64,000 bases of DNA from Neocallimastix lanati (nom. inval.) (taxonomy: Eukaryota; Neocallimastigomycota; Neocallimastigomycetes; Neocallimastigales; Neocallimastigaceae): assembly GCA_016946835.1 (NCBI GenBank), contig JACVTC010000071.1, positions 62,001-126,000 on the forward strand, written 5' to 3'. Made by a program: the position numbers and the translations under genes. A model generated the notes under the pieces. The model saw only the letters and a program-made list of their open reading frames with translations, did not search any database and had not been told where the DNA came from. Below, piece after piece: positions 1 to 14,217 of the stretch. Each line of letters starts with the position of its first letter. Positions within the stretch are counted from its first letter, which is position 1.

Positions 1-47
1 TAATAAATAATAAATAATAAATAATAAATAATAAATAATAAATAATA

Positions 48-86
<39 letters not shown>

Positions 87-335
87 TAAATAATAAATAA
101 TAATAATAATAATAAATAATAAATAATAATTGAATAATAAATAATAAATAATAATTATAATAAATAATAAATAATAAATAATAATTGAATAATAAATAAT
201 AAATAATAAATAATAAATAATAAATAATAAATAATAAATAATAAATAATAATTGAATAATAAATAATAAATAATAATTATAATAAATAATAAATAATAAA
301 TAATAATTGAATAATAAATAATAAATAATATTTAA
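1..335. repeat. A/T-only simple-sequence array (TAATAAA units)
   Basis: The stretch is built almost only of TAATAAA and TAA units. A longer repeated pattern is visible in which the block ATAATTGAATAATAAATAA recurs. It has no coding potential. It is probably a microsatellite that continues beyond the left edge of the window. Confidence 0.95.
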
Positions 336-440
336 TCATCAATTTTGCATAGATTATTGAAAAGACGCCTATATAAAGCGGCATATAAGGAATGCCTTTC
401 TTATTAGCTTTACATAGAGAGAGTATATTTATTTAACATA
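336..440. repeat. Short dispersed motif, copy 1 (possibly structured RNA)
   Basis: After the A/T-only array, a less A/T-rich block of about 80 bp (352-430) aligns with 10019-10100. Both contain GATNANTGAAAAGA, then GCCTAT, a variable loop, ATA(A/G)GGAATG, CTTTC and finally AGAGAGAG. In this copy GCCTATAT can pair with ATATAAGG across a short loop. It may be a degraded repeat or an RNA gene fragment; I do not recognise the family. Confidence 0.45.
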
Positions 441-2238
441 TTTATTTAACAATATAAATAGATAACATTTATCAATGATTAATAACAATTAATATAATAA
501 TGATAGAAAGAAATTTTATTATTATTAATTATTTTTTATATATAAAGAAAAATAAAAACAAATTTTTAATATTAAAAAATCCACTTTTTATAGAGGTATT
601 ATTTATTTTTATAAAAAATATTTTATATTTCCTTTTTATATATTACATTTCTACCTTTTATTTTTTATTAATTTATTTACTACTACTACTACTACTACTT
701 TTATTATTATTATTATTAATATTAATTGATTCTAATTAATTTATATTTGGAAGAAAAATTTTCCATTTATATTAAAGTCATGTTTATTAAAAAGTTTAAA
801 AAGTCTTAGTATATATCCCAATCATCTGAAATAAAAACTTTAAAATCATTTTGTTTAAACTATTTATTATTTTATTTTATTTTCTATTCTATATTATATT
901 TTATGTTATTTTATTTTTTATGTTGAATTTTTGTATTACACATTTTTAATTATTATATATTTGTTTTAAGAAATATTAAAATGCAATATATAAAAATTAA
1001 TAAGTTTTTTTTAAGAAATATATAATAATACGTAATAATTATAATATATTCTTAATTTTATAATGCATATATTGTATTGATTTATTCATAATCATTATAT
1101 ATAATTAAATTATTCATAATTATTATATTTTGTATTTTTATTTATAATTTTTAGTTTTTTATGAATTTAAATTTTTTTAATTTCATAAATAATAATTCAG
1201 GATTATTTCATAGTTAAAATTATTAATTTTATATATATTAATTTTAATCTATATATAATTTTTATAATACCAAACAATTTAACAAATATATGATAATATT
1301 TTGATTTTTTATTGTATATTTTTAATATTTAATATTAAATATGCTTTTTTGTATTTATTTTTATTAATATTTTATTTTAATAACACAAAATAAAATAAAA
1401 ATAAAGTCTACTTTATTATATCTTTTTTATTAATAAAAAAAAATTTTTTTGGAAACAATTACATTTTTATTTATATATATATTACTTTCTAATTTACATA
1501 AAATAAATAACATAATACTTTAATACCTATTTACTTTATGTTAAAAAAAAAAAAAAAAAGACAATAAATAAATAAAATAAATAAATGAAAAATAATATTT
1601 ATTATTTATTAATAAATAAATATTTATTTTCCATCATAATATAAATCATTTTTTTTAATATATATATCAAATAATATTTTTATATAGGCTAAAAAATAAT
1701 TAAAATAGATTTATTATTGGTTTATGAAATCTATTCTTATAATTGTTTCAAAATTATTAAAAGTATTTTTTTTTACATATTTAAGAAATATATAAATTAA
1801 ATCATAATATAATGAAATGTCTCTTAAATATAGTTAATAAATCAAAAATTATGAAATAAAATATAGAAATTATTATATACAATTATTAATAGAATTTTAT
1901 AATCAGATTGATTAAGATTAAAAAAATTACATAATATACATCACAATTATAATACTTTCTTTTATTTTATTGAAAGTTAATAAATAAATAAAATACCATA
2001 GAACTAAAATGTTTAAATAATAAATCATATTGAAATAAAATATTATTTTAAATTAAAATATATATATTAAAATATTTTATAATAATAATAATAATTATAA
2101 TAATAATAAAAGCAATAATATTTTAAAATTTATTTTTATTTTCATTATACAAGTTTTTAATCATAGCTTTATTTAATAAAAATATATAATATTTAACAAA
2201 TTTTAGTATATTCTCAATAGTAGCTTGATTAAATTTGA

Positions 2239-2279
<41 letters not shown>

Positions 2280-2572
2280 ATACGTCATAATACTTCATAA
2301 TAGATACAGATACTATTATTATAATAGCTATAATTATTAAAAAATTATATTTTAATATTGTATTGTTCACAGTATTTTATTCCAGTCATATTATCATAAA
2401 ATAAAGATATAGATAATTATAAAAAATAAGTAATATAATAAAAAATATAATATTTTTAATAATAAAAAACATAAATATTTACTGTGGAATTGAAAAATAA
2501 GAACAAAAGACAAGAAAATTTTTATTTTAATAAAATTATTTAAAATTGTTAAAATAAAATTATAAATAAATA
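441..2572. other. A/T-rich spacer and 5' flank of the LisH/WD40 gene
   Basis: This stretch is homopolymer- and (ATT)n-rich, for example the ATT array near 2240-2277. An open frame at 500-739 is a low-complexity Leu/Ile/Tyr/Phe artefact. I see no gene. It presumably holds the promoter of the downstream gene, but no element can be called with confidence. Confidence 0.6.
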
Positions 2573-5500
2573 ATGTCTAATTCATACCAAAATACCATAA
2601 ATGCTGGAGCTTCAGCAAATCTTTCTTTAAAAGAAAAACAGTTAGATAATCAAAAAAAAGAAAATTTAAAATTGTTACAACAGAGGTATAATAATTCAAT
2701 GAATATTCCAAGCTCAACAAAACAATTATATTTATTACAACAACTTCAACAACAACAATTGCAGCAAAGGCAATTACAACAACAACAAATACAACAACAA
2801 ATGATATATAATAAAATACAAAATAAAAGAAAAATTGATAGAGAGAAAATGTAACTATTTTTTTTTTTTTTTTTTTTTTATTTTTTTAAATTTATTATCA
2901 ATATAAAATTTTTATTTATGAAATGTGTTTTAATTGAATTTCAAAATAGTTATAAAATCGTAGTTCTAATTAATTAATTAATTAATATTATTGTAATTAC
3001 TATTATTTTTAAATATTAAAATATATATATATTTTTTAATAAAAGGTTAGATACGTATATTTATGATTATTGTATAAAAAGAGACTATAAACAGACTGCA
3101 GAATTGCTTAAACAAGAAGCAAAAATTTCAGCAGAAGATATACAACAGATTAATTCTGAGGGATTTTTATATGAGTGGTGGACTGTATTTTGGGAAATAT
3201 ATTCTGCAAAGGAAAATAATGAAGAAGATACCACACCTGAAGCTTTAACATATATTAATATACAAAATTTAAAAGCTAAACAAAATGAATTATTATTACG
3301 TCAAATGAATAGTATTAATTCACAAAAAGCAGTTAATTCAAATACTCTAACTACTCAATTATTGAATCCTCAGTTAAAACAACTACAACAATTACAACTT
3401 CAACAACTTCAAAAGGGACAAACTAATACAATACAGACTAGTACTTTGCCACAACAATCTCAGCAAAATTTAGCAGTACAACAGCTACAACAATTACAAA
3501 GTAAACAAGCTCAAGCACAAGCTCAATCACATTCAAATAGTTCATCATCTATAATAAATAGTAATCAAAATCATTCTTCAACTCTTAATAATAGTAATAG
3601 TGCTTTACCATTATCAGCAAATGCAAATACAACGTCAGGTACCGCAACTACTAAAAATCCACAGATTTCAACAAGTAGTAGTCCACAATTTAATATCAAT
3701 GGAACATTAACTGGATTAATAAATAATTCTACCTATTCAACACAGAATTTAACTAATACTAGTCAAACATCATTAATGAAAACTGGAAATGTTGTACAAC
3801 CTCAACAACCAACTCAATCACCTCTTCTTTCAACTAATCCATCCCCACAATTAGCACAAGGAATATTAAGAGGTTCCAACACAAATAATTTACAAAATAT
3901 AGGTAGAAGTAATGCGAGTGCAACCTTGAATTTATATGCTGCCGCAATAAGGGGTAATGCATCAAATCTTTCACTTCAAGATAAAAACCAACTATTATCA
4001 AATTCCCAGTTAATGAAAATAGTTCATAATAAAGTTTTAAAGTAAAGAATAAAAAAATATTTTTTTTATGCTTGTTTTTATAAAATTTTATTAAAAAAAA
4101 AAAGATAATATAATTATAATTATATTTATAAGAAAAATATTATAGAAATATTTTTTTTAATATTATGGGTGTATATATATATTGTATATATTTTTTATTC
4201 CATTTTTATTTTATTTTATTTTATTTTTATAATTTTTTTGAATATTTATTTGTTTATTTACTAATTTTTTTATTATTATAATATTATATAGTCAAATGAA
4301 ACAACAACAAAAAACAGGTTTGACATCAACTATAACTACTACTGTAACAAATGCTACTAATATAGTTGCCCAAAGTTCAAATTTAGGGATAACCTCACAT
4401 ATTAATGTAAGTATTATTATTATTATCATTATTATTTTAAAATTTAATATATATTTATTTATTTTTGAATAATTTATAATAATCTTTAATACATACGTAA
4501 TATCTATGTATAGACAAGTAGTATAAATAATGCATCAATTTTAAAGAAAGGTATATTATCACCAACAGATACTTCACAAGATATGTCGCCACCTCCATCA
4601 AAACGTTTACGTGCAAATGGTGTTCAGTATAGTCCGGTTTTAACGAAAAATATTATACAAAGTCCAGTATTAACGACACAGCAACAACGTATATAATTTA
4701 ATTTTATTTATATATATATATTAAAATTTTAGTAATAATATTGTATCAATATATTATTATGATTAATTAAAACAATAAATTATTTAAATTTTTTTTTTAA
4801 AAATATAATATATTTTATTTAAATATTAAAATCACCAATAATTTAAATAATAATAATTATTTAATTTTAATTTTTATTATTTTTATATTTAATTTATTAC
4901 TTTTATTTATAATTTACATTAATTCAATCTACTTATATATATAAATATATATATAATTGAAATAATTTAATTATAAATAAAATATAATGGTAATGATAAT
5001 GATAAATGATGATAATAAATATATATACATTTATAGAAAATATAAGCATTAATACAAGTCCTGTTATGAATTCTAACAATTTATTAAATGATATATCAGC
5101 TTGTAAATATTTTAACTTTCTTTTAATTTAATATTGATTAGTATTACCCATTTTTTTTGTTTTATTTTTTTTTTATTTTTTTTTATTTTATTTTTTTATT
5201 TATTTATTTTTATTATTTATTTATTTATTATATATATATATATATTTAATTTTTTTATTTTATTTAAATAATTTTTATTTTAAAATATATATATATATAT
5301 ATTTAAATATGTATATATGTTTAATGACATAATTTTAAATATAAATCATTTAATATTTTATTTTGAATTTTATACTATTATATTTATTCATTTTTATTAT
5401 TACTCTTAATTTATTAAAAGTATTATTATAATAATTATTATTTTCTTATTAATATTTTTTTTTAAAAAAAAAAAATTAATAGATATTATTTAATTATTTC

Positions 5501-8306
5501 GTTTTCTCCAATATATATTTATTTATTATTATTATTATAATATATATATATATATAAATGGATGTAATGAAATAATTAAATTTATATTACTGATTAACTA
5601 TCAATAAGTAAATATATAAATTACTAAAATTTTATATATATATATATATTATTATAAAATTTTTATTTAAATTTATAATATAAATATTATAATCAAATAA
5701 CATAGCACAATTAATTGGTAAAAATTGGTCAGTAACAAATAATCAACTTATGAATCAACAATTACAAAATTCAAATAATCTTTTATTGAGAAGACAATTA
5801 CAACAGCAACAGCTAGGTAAATATTAATAATAAAATAATTTTTTATATTGTTTAATATTATTATAATCATAAATAAATATTTTTTTAATATTATTATTTA
5901 TTTAAATTAATGATATTGTTGAATTGATTTGTAAAATAAATGACTTAATTTATTTTATTCCATTTTATTCATATATATATTGATATTATAAAATAATTTA
6001 TTAATATTTCTAACTATATATTTAATAAAAATATATCTATATGTATATATATAATAAAAATATATATATGTATATTTTTTAGGAATACCAAAAACTGATG
6101 CACAGGAATTATTATTAAAGCAAAAAGCTCTACAAGCACAAGCTCAAGGATTAAAAAATACTAAAGCTCAACTTCAATATAATTTAAAATTACAACAGCA
6201 ATCTGTAAAATGAATACTTTTAATATTAATCTAATATCTAAATAATTAATAATAATTTAATTAATTTATTATTAATATATTATATTTATACATTTTCTTT
6301 CTTTCTCTCTTTCCTTTCCCCTTCCTGCGTCCCTTTCTTTCTTTTTATGAATAATTTATGAATATATATATATATTTTTTTATAATCAAAATAACATTTT
6401 AATAAAAATTTAGCAATCTACTAAATTATCAATGGCAACAACAAATTCGGTATTGACATCTACAAATACATCAAATTTTCAGTCACTTAAAGCGGCAAAT
6501 ATAAAGCTACCGCAAAATACGCTTACATCAGAACCGCAAATGAATATGACTACAATACTATCAGCAGTACAAACTGATTCGACTGATTTAAAGCAAGGTA
6601 ATTTAACATTACTATAAGAAATTTTAATTCATTCTAAATTTTATACAAATAAATTAAACTAAGCAAAATTTTATTAATAATTCAATATTATACGATAAAT
6701 ATTGGTAAGTTTTTTTATTTTTTTATATATAAATTTTTTTATAATATATATATAATAAATTAATATTAATTTATTAAATAAAAGAGTTTAATAATAATAA
6801 TAATTAATATAGTATATTATATATATATTATTTATAATATTAAAAGATACAAAATCTCAAGAAGATAATAAAACTATACCATCAACAACTTCGCAAGAAG
6901 ATGATCCAATAAAAGCCACAAATGAACAGTTGCAACTATCATTGCTTCAAAAGCAGGCTAATAAAAATATAGATAAGGTATTTTAACAATATATTGAATT
7001 AAATTAACAAAAATTAATTTAATTTATTAATTTAAAATACATAATTTCATATATTTATATATTGTTTATTTTAATTTGTATATAATAATATTATTTATAA
7101 ATCAAAAATAATAATATTTTTATATTATATTATATTATATTATAATTTATTATTATTATTCTTATTATTATTATTATTTTTAATTTTAATTTTAATTTTA
7201 ATTTTATTTTTATTTTGTTTTATGTTTATTTTTTTATTTTTTATTTTATTATTATTTTTTTTTATTGTTTTGTTTTTGCTTTTGTTTTCATCCATAATCT
7301 AATTTAATAATAATTAATTAAACGTATTTATTTATGTAGCTTCTTCAAAATACATTAGTTGACCATACTGTTAATGATACTGATGTTTTTAATAAAAGCA
7401 TGGAATTACTTTTAAATTATCAAACTCCTATGATTCCACTTGATGAAAATATTAATAAAACAGAGTTTAATAAGATTGATAATAATAATACTATTTTTGA
7501 TTCATTACGTGTATTAACTAATGGAAATGAAACTGGTGTTGATGAAGATCCTGAAAATATTTTTTCATTACCAGTTGAATCCGTATTTTATGGTACAGGA
7601 TCTAATCCAATAGAGTTATCATCAGAAAAACAAAATGAATTAACAAAAAAATCAAATTTTAATCAAAATTTTAATCCTAATCAATTACAAATATTAACTC
7701 CATTAGGCTCATTGCAAGGACATAAACAAAAAGTATCTGTTTGTTCTTTTAATAGTATAGGAAATACATTAGCTAGTGGTTCAAATGATAATAAAGCTAT
7801 TATATGGGATATAAGTAATATCAATGTCAAACCTAATCCATTATGGATCTTAGAAGGTCATAAGAAAACAGTAAATGTTGTTAGTTTTTGTAATTTGACA
7901 GGTGTTGTAGGTAATGCTATTACACAATCAACAGCTGAATCAATTTTAGATAATATACCATCATTATTAGTAACAGGTAGTATTGATAAAACTGTAAGAA
8001 TTTGGAAATTAAATGGTTTAAAAAAGAATGGTGTAGTAAATATTAAAGAATCTTATGAAATACTATCTGTATTTGAGGAACATAAATGGGGAGTAACTGC
8101 AGCTGATTTTTGTCCAATTGGTGTATGTAATAGTCAAAATGTTGATGGATTTGGTGAACCAAATAAAAAAGTTAATGTTTATTGTGGTAGTTTGGATGCT
8201 GAAGGGGAACTTAAAATTTGGAATGTAGTGAATAAAAAAATAATAAAATCAGTTAAATTGGTAAAATGAAATTAATAATATTTATTATAAAATTTATAAG
8301 CATATA

Positions 8307-8349
<43 letters not shown>

Positions 8350-9224
8350 CTTCATTTTCTAAAATTTACAGTATTATTTATTTATTTATTTATTTTGTAT
8401 TAAAATTCAATTATATAATAAAATATAAGCATATATATTAATTTTAATCATAATTTATTAAAAATAAAATTTTTATTCATATATATATATATGTATATAT
8501 GTAATATTTAATTTAAAAATAGAATAAATCATCAAAATTCGATTATCTTACTAATCCATTGAAATTTAGACCAATAAATAATGATTCAAAATTAATACCT
8601 GATTCAACTATAGTATCTATAGTTGCAGCCTATGCTACTTCATTAATTGTAGTAGATTTTTTATTACCTTATAATAATTTAAATGAGGATTCAACCGAAG
8701 ATTATACCATTAGGACAAGACAAACTGATCATAAAAAATATATATCAACATTAGAATGGACAATTGATGGTCATAATCTTGTTACTGCTAGTGAAGATAT
8801 AATATATGTATGGAATATTGATGCAAATAATGAATTTCAGATTATATATTCTATTTCATCATCTGAAAATGAAAAAATATGTTCTTGTATTATACTTCCT
8901 GATCCATATCGTCAACTACCTAATACAGTAATAACAACAAATAATATGAAAACATTACGTATTGCATATAGTGCTTATGGTAATATATATATTTGGGAAT
9001 CAGATAAAACTAGTAAAGCAATATATTCTCAATATACACAAGCAATAGGAAAAGTAAGTACATATATTAAAGCACATGCTGGAATCATTTGTTCATTAAG
9101 TAGTTGTTTAAGACCAAAATCAATTATAAATAATATGACAGAGGGTCCTATTAATGAAATTATTTTAGCATCATCAAGCAATTCAAAAGATAATAATTTA
9201 AAATTATGGAGTTTAAATTTATAG
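2573..9224 (+). CDS. LisH-domain, Gln-rich, WD40 protein (LEUNIG-like corepressor)
   Basis: Eleven exons join in phase: 2573-2850, 3046-4041, 4292-4406, 4514-4688, 5037-5102, 5706-5816, 6083-6204, 6414-6597, 6847-6977, 7340-8260 and 8523-9224, giving 1266 codons before TAG. Introns are GT..AG and A/T-rich. Residues about 93-125 form a LisH motif (MLDTYIYDYCIKRDYKQTAE), followed by EGFLYEWWTVFWEIY (131-145), the signature of LEUNIG, SSBP and Flo8-type LisH proteins. Long Gln/Ser/Asn/Thr tracts follow, then WD40 repeats from about residue 848 to the C-terminus (LQGHKQKV, LASGSNDNKAIIWDI, LLVTGSIDKTVRIWKL, LKLWSLNL). In plants such proteins recruit Tup1/Groucho-type repression through adaptors. 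A nuclear transcriptional regulator is inferred here. The ATG at 2573 is the first in frame; the exon 1/2 junction splits the Met-93 codon. Its 3' end converges on the DCTN4 gene. Confidence 0.85.
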
Positions 9225-9794
9225 ATTTATAAATTTTATTTATTACCGCTAATTTTATAATTTTATAATTTTTTTTCTTAAAAAATAATTAAATATATAT
9301 ATTATTGTATTAAATTTTTATTATTTTTATTTTTTTTTATTTTTTTTTTTTTATTTTTATTTTTTTTTTTCTTTTTATTATTTTTTTATTGATATAATTC
9401 AATTTATTATTTATTATTTAAAAGTATTAAAATTATATTATTATTAAAATATATATAATTTAAATGAATTACCGTTTTACTTGCATAAAAATAATACTAT
9501 ATAAATGTTTTAATTTATACATATTTATATATATATTTTTTCAAATAAATTAATATTTGCAATTTCAATTTTTAATTTAAAAATTATTATCATTTTTTTA
9601 AAACATTTTATTACTATTGTATGAAGAAAAAAGAAAAAGAAATATATATATATATATAAATGTTATAATACCAAAACAAAGCGAAAGTGCTTATAATTGA
9701 ACTTCATATATTATTTATTTATGTATTTAAAATATATATATAAAATTTAGTTTAAAATAAATAATTTTATATATAATAATTATTATTTCTTGAA
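9225..9794. other. A/T-rich 3' flank of the LisH/WD40 gene
   Basis: Long T runs (9330-9372) and AT dinucleotide runs. There is no open frame worth calling and no clear terminator apart from general T-richness. Confidence 0.6.
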
Positions 9795-10190
9795 ATTTCC
9801 AGTTTTTACCCTGTTTTCTGGTGTAACTTACATATATATATGGTTTCTGGATCTAACTCACAACTACATTCTAAATTTATTATTAGGCATCCTCCCAGGA
9901 TGTTTTTCTCTATAAATGAAGTAGATAAATTTGCTATACTATATAATTTTTAGTGCAGAGAAAACTTGATCTGTGAGAGGATTTGTAAAGTTGTTCCTCC
10001 TTTGATGATTAATCAAGAGATCACTGAAAAGAAGCCTATCGTATAAATCGATGTATAGGGAATGTCTTTCATCTTAATCTTTCTTAGAGAGAGGTCCGAA
10101 TCGATGCTGAAATGTATGGCAAAGAATCCAATGAGAGTTTAATGCATTCAAGAGAGACTGGAGTCCCTCTCATTAATCCAAGTTAAAAAA
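9795..10190. ncRNA. Candidate structured RNA or repeat island, unknown family
   Basis: This block of about 400 bp is clearly richer in G+C than its surroundings and non-coding in all frames. It contains several perfect or near-perfect inverted repeats: CATCCT..AGGATG near 9888-9902, GAGGA..TCCTC near 9976-9999, and AATGAGAG..CTCTCATT at about 10130-10175. A near-direct repeat, TTTCTGG(N)nTAACT(T/C)ACA, occurs at about 9814 and 9843. The part at 10019-10100 is related to 352-430. I cannot match it to snRNA, snoRNA, RNase P/MRP, SRP or riboswitch consensus sequences that I know. Strand is undetermined. A degraded SINE-like repeat is the main alternative. Confidence 0.35.
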
Positions 10191-10907
10191 AATAAATATT
10201 ATTTCTTTTATTATTATTATTATTGTTGTTATTATTATTATTATTCTTTTTATTATAAATAAATAAATAAATATATATTATTTAATATATATTTATATTA
10301 AATAATATTTCAAATGGAGTTCCCTTTTTTTTTTTTTTTTTTTTTTTGATCTAAATTAAGCTTAATCATGGATTTATATAAATTGAATAAATTGATAGAA
10401 GTATTTTATAAAAAAAATTTTTTATATGTTAATTTAATAATTATTTTAATTTATTATTTTTTGTGGTTGATATAATAGTAATAATATAAAAAAAAAGTTT
10501 TAAATTATTAAATAAACATTTTTTATATTATTTTAATATTTTTTTTTTTTTTTTTATTTTATTAAATTTATTTTTATTTTTATTTTTATTCTTTTTACTA
10601 TATAAATCTATTGATACTTAAGCATTTTAAATATTTTATTTTCCTTTTTTTTTATAACTTTTATTTTTATTATTATTATTTTTATTTTTTATTTTTATTT
10701 TTATTTTTAATTTATATAATAAAATTATGATAAAACTTTAAAATAAATTTTATTAAAATAAAATAAAAAAAAAAATAAATTAAAAAATAAAATAAAATAA
10801 AAAAAGGAAATTTCATTACTATTTTTTTATTTTTACTAATATAGTCACTATATTATTAAAATTTATTAAAATTTATTATAAAAAATTTAATATTTTATTT
10901 AAATAAC

Positions 10908-10941
<34 letters not shown>

Positions 10942-11029
10942 TAATTTTATTAACGTTGTTTTTAAATATTTTATTTATATATCATCTAATCATTTATACA
11001 TAAAACAAATTATTTTTATAATATATATT
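10191..11029. other. A/T-rich spacer, 3' flank of DCTN4
   Basis: Only (ATT)n, T-run and A-run sequence is visible, including a 22-T run near 10325. No feature can be supported. Confidence 0.6.
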
Positions 11030-11657
11030 TTATTCTGGATCTTCGGGAGCTATTGTTCCTATTCCTATTACAGTCCAAAAAGAAACAAATTTTTGAACAC
11101 CATGAGATAATTCAGCATAATTAGGTGAGATTGGTGTTTCATTATTTACTTCTTTTTCATCATTTACAAAGGAATAAGTTACAAGAATTGGAAACTTTCA
11201 TTATTATTATTATTATTAATATTATTATTATTATTTAGTATAAATTTATAAATTTATAAGTTATAAACAAAACAAGATAATATATACATATTTTAATTAT
11301 ATATCTTTTTATTTATATATATCTTTTTTTTTTGTTTATATATATATATATATATATATAAATCTTACCTCTACTCTATCATTAACATTTCCTGTTGGCC
11401 TTACTTCAACAATAATACTAACAGAATTTTTCTTTTTTTCAAAAATACCTACTTGTTTTTGTTCTGGTGATTCAGCATCATTTTCAAATTCATTCAATGG
11501 ATCATATGCAGGTATTTTAAAGTTTGTAGCTAATACAGTAACCTAAAGTAAATAAATAAATAAATAAATAATAAAATACATTAATAAAATTATTTATTAT
11601 TACTTATTATTAATTAGTTATATTCATATTATATATTTGAATTTTTATTATTGTTAC

Positions 11658-11699
<42 letters not shown>

Positions 11700-12322
11700 T
11701 GGTTAATAAAATAATAAATATAAATTATTAAATGTATATTATTTAATTTATTATATATATAAATTTACATTGCATGATGAATGTCCTTCAGATTTTTTAT
11801 ATGGGTCTTTTATTTTTGAAGTTGATACTGGATTTATGGGAATAATTGGTGCAGTAGAGATTTTTAATGATGGTTTTTTCCTTTTACTCATTGGTGACAG
11901 AATAGGTGAAAGTGGTGCTAGAATTGAACTGGCTCTACGGTTAGACTTTGGGGTTGAAGATGATGAACTATTTTTATTTATATTGGTATCTATTTCCAGT
12001 TTATTTTCATTTTGTTTATTTGGTAATGTTGAAAGATTTACTGAAATTTCTTGCGGTAAAGGATTTACAAATTTTAATAATAACTGAACTGGAATATCTT
12101 TATGAAGTGGTTTATTAGGAATTAACTGTTGTATAAATATATTTGGAATATAATCACTAGATTATTATTTTATTATTTTTACCAATATATTTATATAAAA
12201 TATATTAATTTATAATATAAATATTACATTAGATTTTTTTATTGATATAATAAAATTTATAGTATTTAAATTTTTTCTTTATTTACATATTTTTAAATAT
12301 AAATTTAAAAAAAAAAAAAAAA

Positions 12323-12369
<47 letters not shown>

Positions 12370-13381
12370 AAATAATAATAAAATTTTTTCTTTATTTACC
12401 GTGCAAAATACTTAATGGAAAATCTAATATTACTTGGTTTTTTCATTTTTTGAACTTCTTGTTTAATCAAAATTTTTTCACATTTTGTACACTTTGTTTG
12501 TAATTTCACTCTTAATGGTATTCTGTGAATTCGAAGATGGCTATTTTTATTAATTTTGGTTATTTATAATATTAAAATTAATGTTGTAATTATTATTGGT
12601 ATAAGAATGTAATTTAAATATTTATTAAATAAGAAATTAATTATTATAGATAAATTAATAAATAAATAAATAAACTATTAAAATTATTAATGCCAAAAAA
12701 AATATTTTCATTCATAAAAAATATAATTTATGAATGGATAAATTGCATGAAGTATAAATATAAATAAAATAAGATATTATGAAATTTACATACTTTGTAA
12801 ATTTTGGTTGATCCTCCGGTTGATTTAATTTTTGTTCTAATGTAGTTACTTATATTTGATATTAATATTATGTTTATATATTAAAATTAATATAATAATA
12901 ATAAATTAAAATTAATAAATAAAAAATAAAAAAGATAAATAAAAAAAAAATAAAAAATAATATTAATACATATAATGTTTAATATGTATTAGAACTTTTA
13001 TTTAATTATAAAAATATGTTATATATAATATTTAATATAAACATTTACATTCATCCATTGTATCAAGATTTTTTAATTTTATCATTTCCATTTCATCTTC
13101 CATAAGTAATGTTGAGTCTTGGTTATCTTTGATATACTCATAACTATTTTGATTGTTTTCTTTTTTTGTTTGCATTAATTTTGATTTTAAATCTGGTATT
13201 TGAGAAATAATTGAAGGTGAAAGAAACAATGAAGAAGAACTACCAAATAATGCACTTAAACGCTTTGTATTTATATTATTCATATTAGTACTAGTTCTTA
13301 AACATTTATCATAATGATTTCTAAGATTTTGAAATTCAATTTCATGCTGTAACATACTTTCTTTCTTTTGAAGTTGTACTA

Positions 13382-13434
<53 letters not shown>

Positions 13435-14217
13435 TTACTGAAGATATTTATTATAAATATTACTAGAAAAAAATTATTTATTTACAATATAAACCAGTAG
13501 ATTTATCAAAAGATAAATTAATTTCCAAAGATTTCCATTGACATACATTACAAGCCAAATAATATAAATTTTGTTCATCTGAATTTGGTGCAGGTGAGGC
13601 TGTTGAGTTTGGTGTTTCTTCTTTTTGAGATACAACTGTTAATACATTAAAACAAACCGGACATTCAAAACAATTTCTTATACATCTATTATTTCAAACA
13701 GTTTTTAAATTATGAAGAAATATTTAAATTTATATATGTACAAACATTATTAAAAAATTAATTTTAAATAATTTAAATTATTTAATTTTTTATTGGAAAT
13801 CCTTTTTTCAATAAACAAATACTTATATATATTATCAATTATAGATAAAATAATTTAAATATAAATTTACCTATTTTGTTCAGAAACAACACTAGCTTGA
13901 GGAACATCAAATAAACAATTTGGACAATAGAAACATAAGAAATCATTTTTAACACATTCTGGACAATGAATTTCACAACAACTAGGACAAAAATATAAAT
14001 CATAGATTGATTTTAGTCTATAATGATTGAACGCATTTGGAGGAAAATGTGAAATTGTTGTTGAATTTATTTCGCTTTCGATTGGGTCTTTTAATGGAAA
14101 TTCAAATGTTGATAAATAAACATCTCTTCTAATTTTATTAACTACTTGACAAGTACATTGATAATACACATATGGAAAAGGAATATCATTTTTTTCAGAA
14201 CTTCTATTACTTTCCAT
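11030..14217 (-). CDS. DCTN4: Dynactin subunit 4 (p62)
   Basis: Eight exons read on the minus strand: 14217-13871, 13685-13486, 13378-13049, 12848-12794, 12540-12400, 12156-11769, 11542-11369 and 11194-11030. They join in phase to 599 codons. The N-terminal part carries the cysteine-rich, RING-like zinc-binding region typical of p62: LYFCPSCCEIHCPECV, FYCPNCLFDVP, CFECPVCFNVL and YYLACNVCQWKSLEI, followed by QPKFTNHLRIHRIPL and a CTKCEKIL pair. The C-terminal half includes DYIPNIFIQQLIPNKPL and a Ser/Lys-rich insert, and ends in FWTVIGIGTIAPEDPE. p62 sits at the pointed end of the dynactin filament and helps link dynein to cargo. At 599 residues it is longer than the human protein (about 460), mostly through the low-complexity inserts. 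It lies tail to tail with the LisH/WD40 gene. Confidence 0.93.

Noticed and set aside
1-335. Telomeric or centromeric repeat
   Set aside because: The unit contains no G run and is like ordinary A/T microsatellites found elsewhere in the window.
500-739. 79-codon plus-strand frame rich in Leu, Ile, Tyr and Phe
   Set aside because: It is produced by (CTA)n and (ATT)n simple sequence, has no domain and lacks any conserved feature.
10005-10040. Hammerhead ribozyme or C/D-box snoRNA (TGATGA followed by CTGA)
   Set aside because: The hammerhead core CTGANGA..GAAA is not complete and the box spacing and terminal stem for a C/D snoRNA are not convincing.
11770-12087. 105-codon plus-strand frame
   Set aside because: It is the shadow of DCTN4 exon 6 on the minus strand, which reads in phase with its neighbours.
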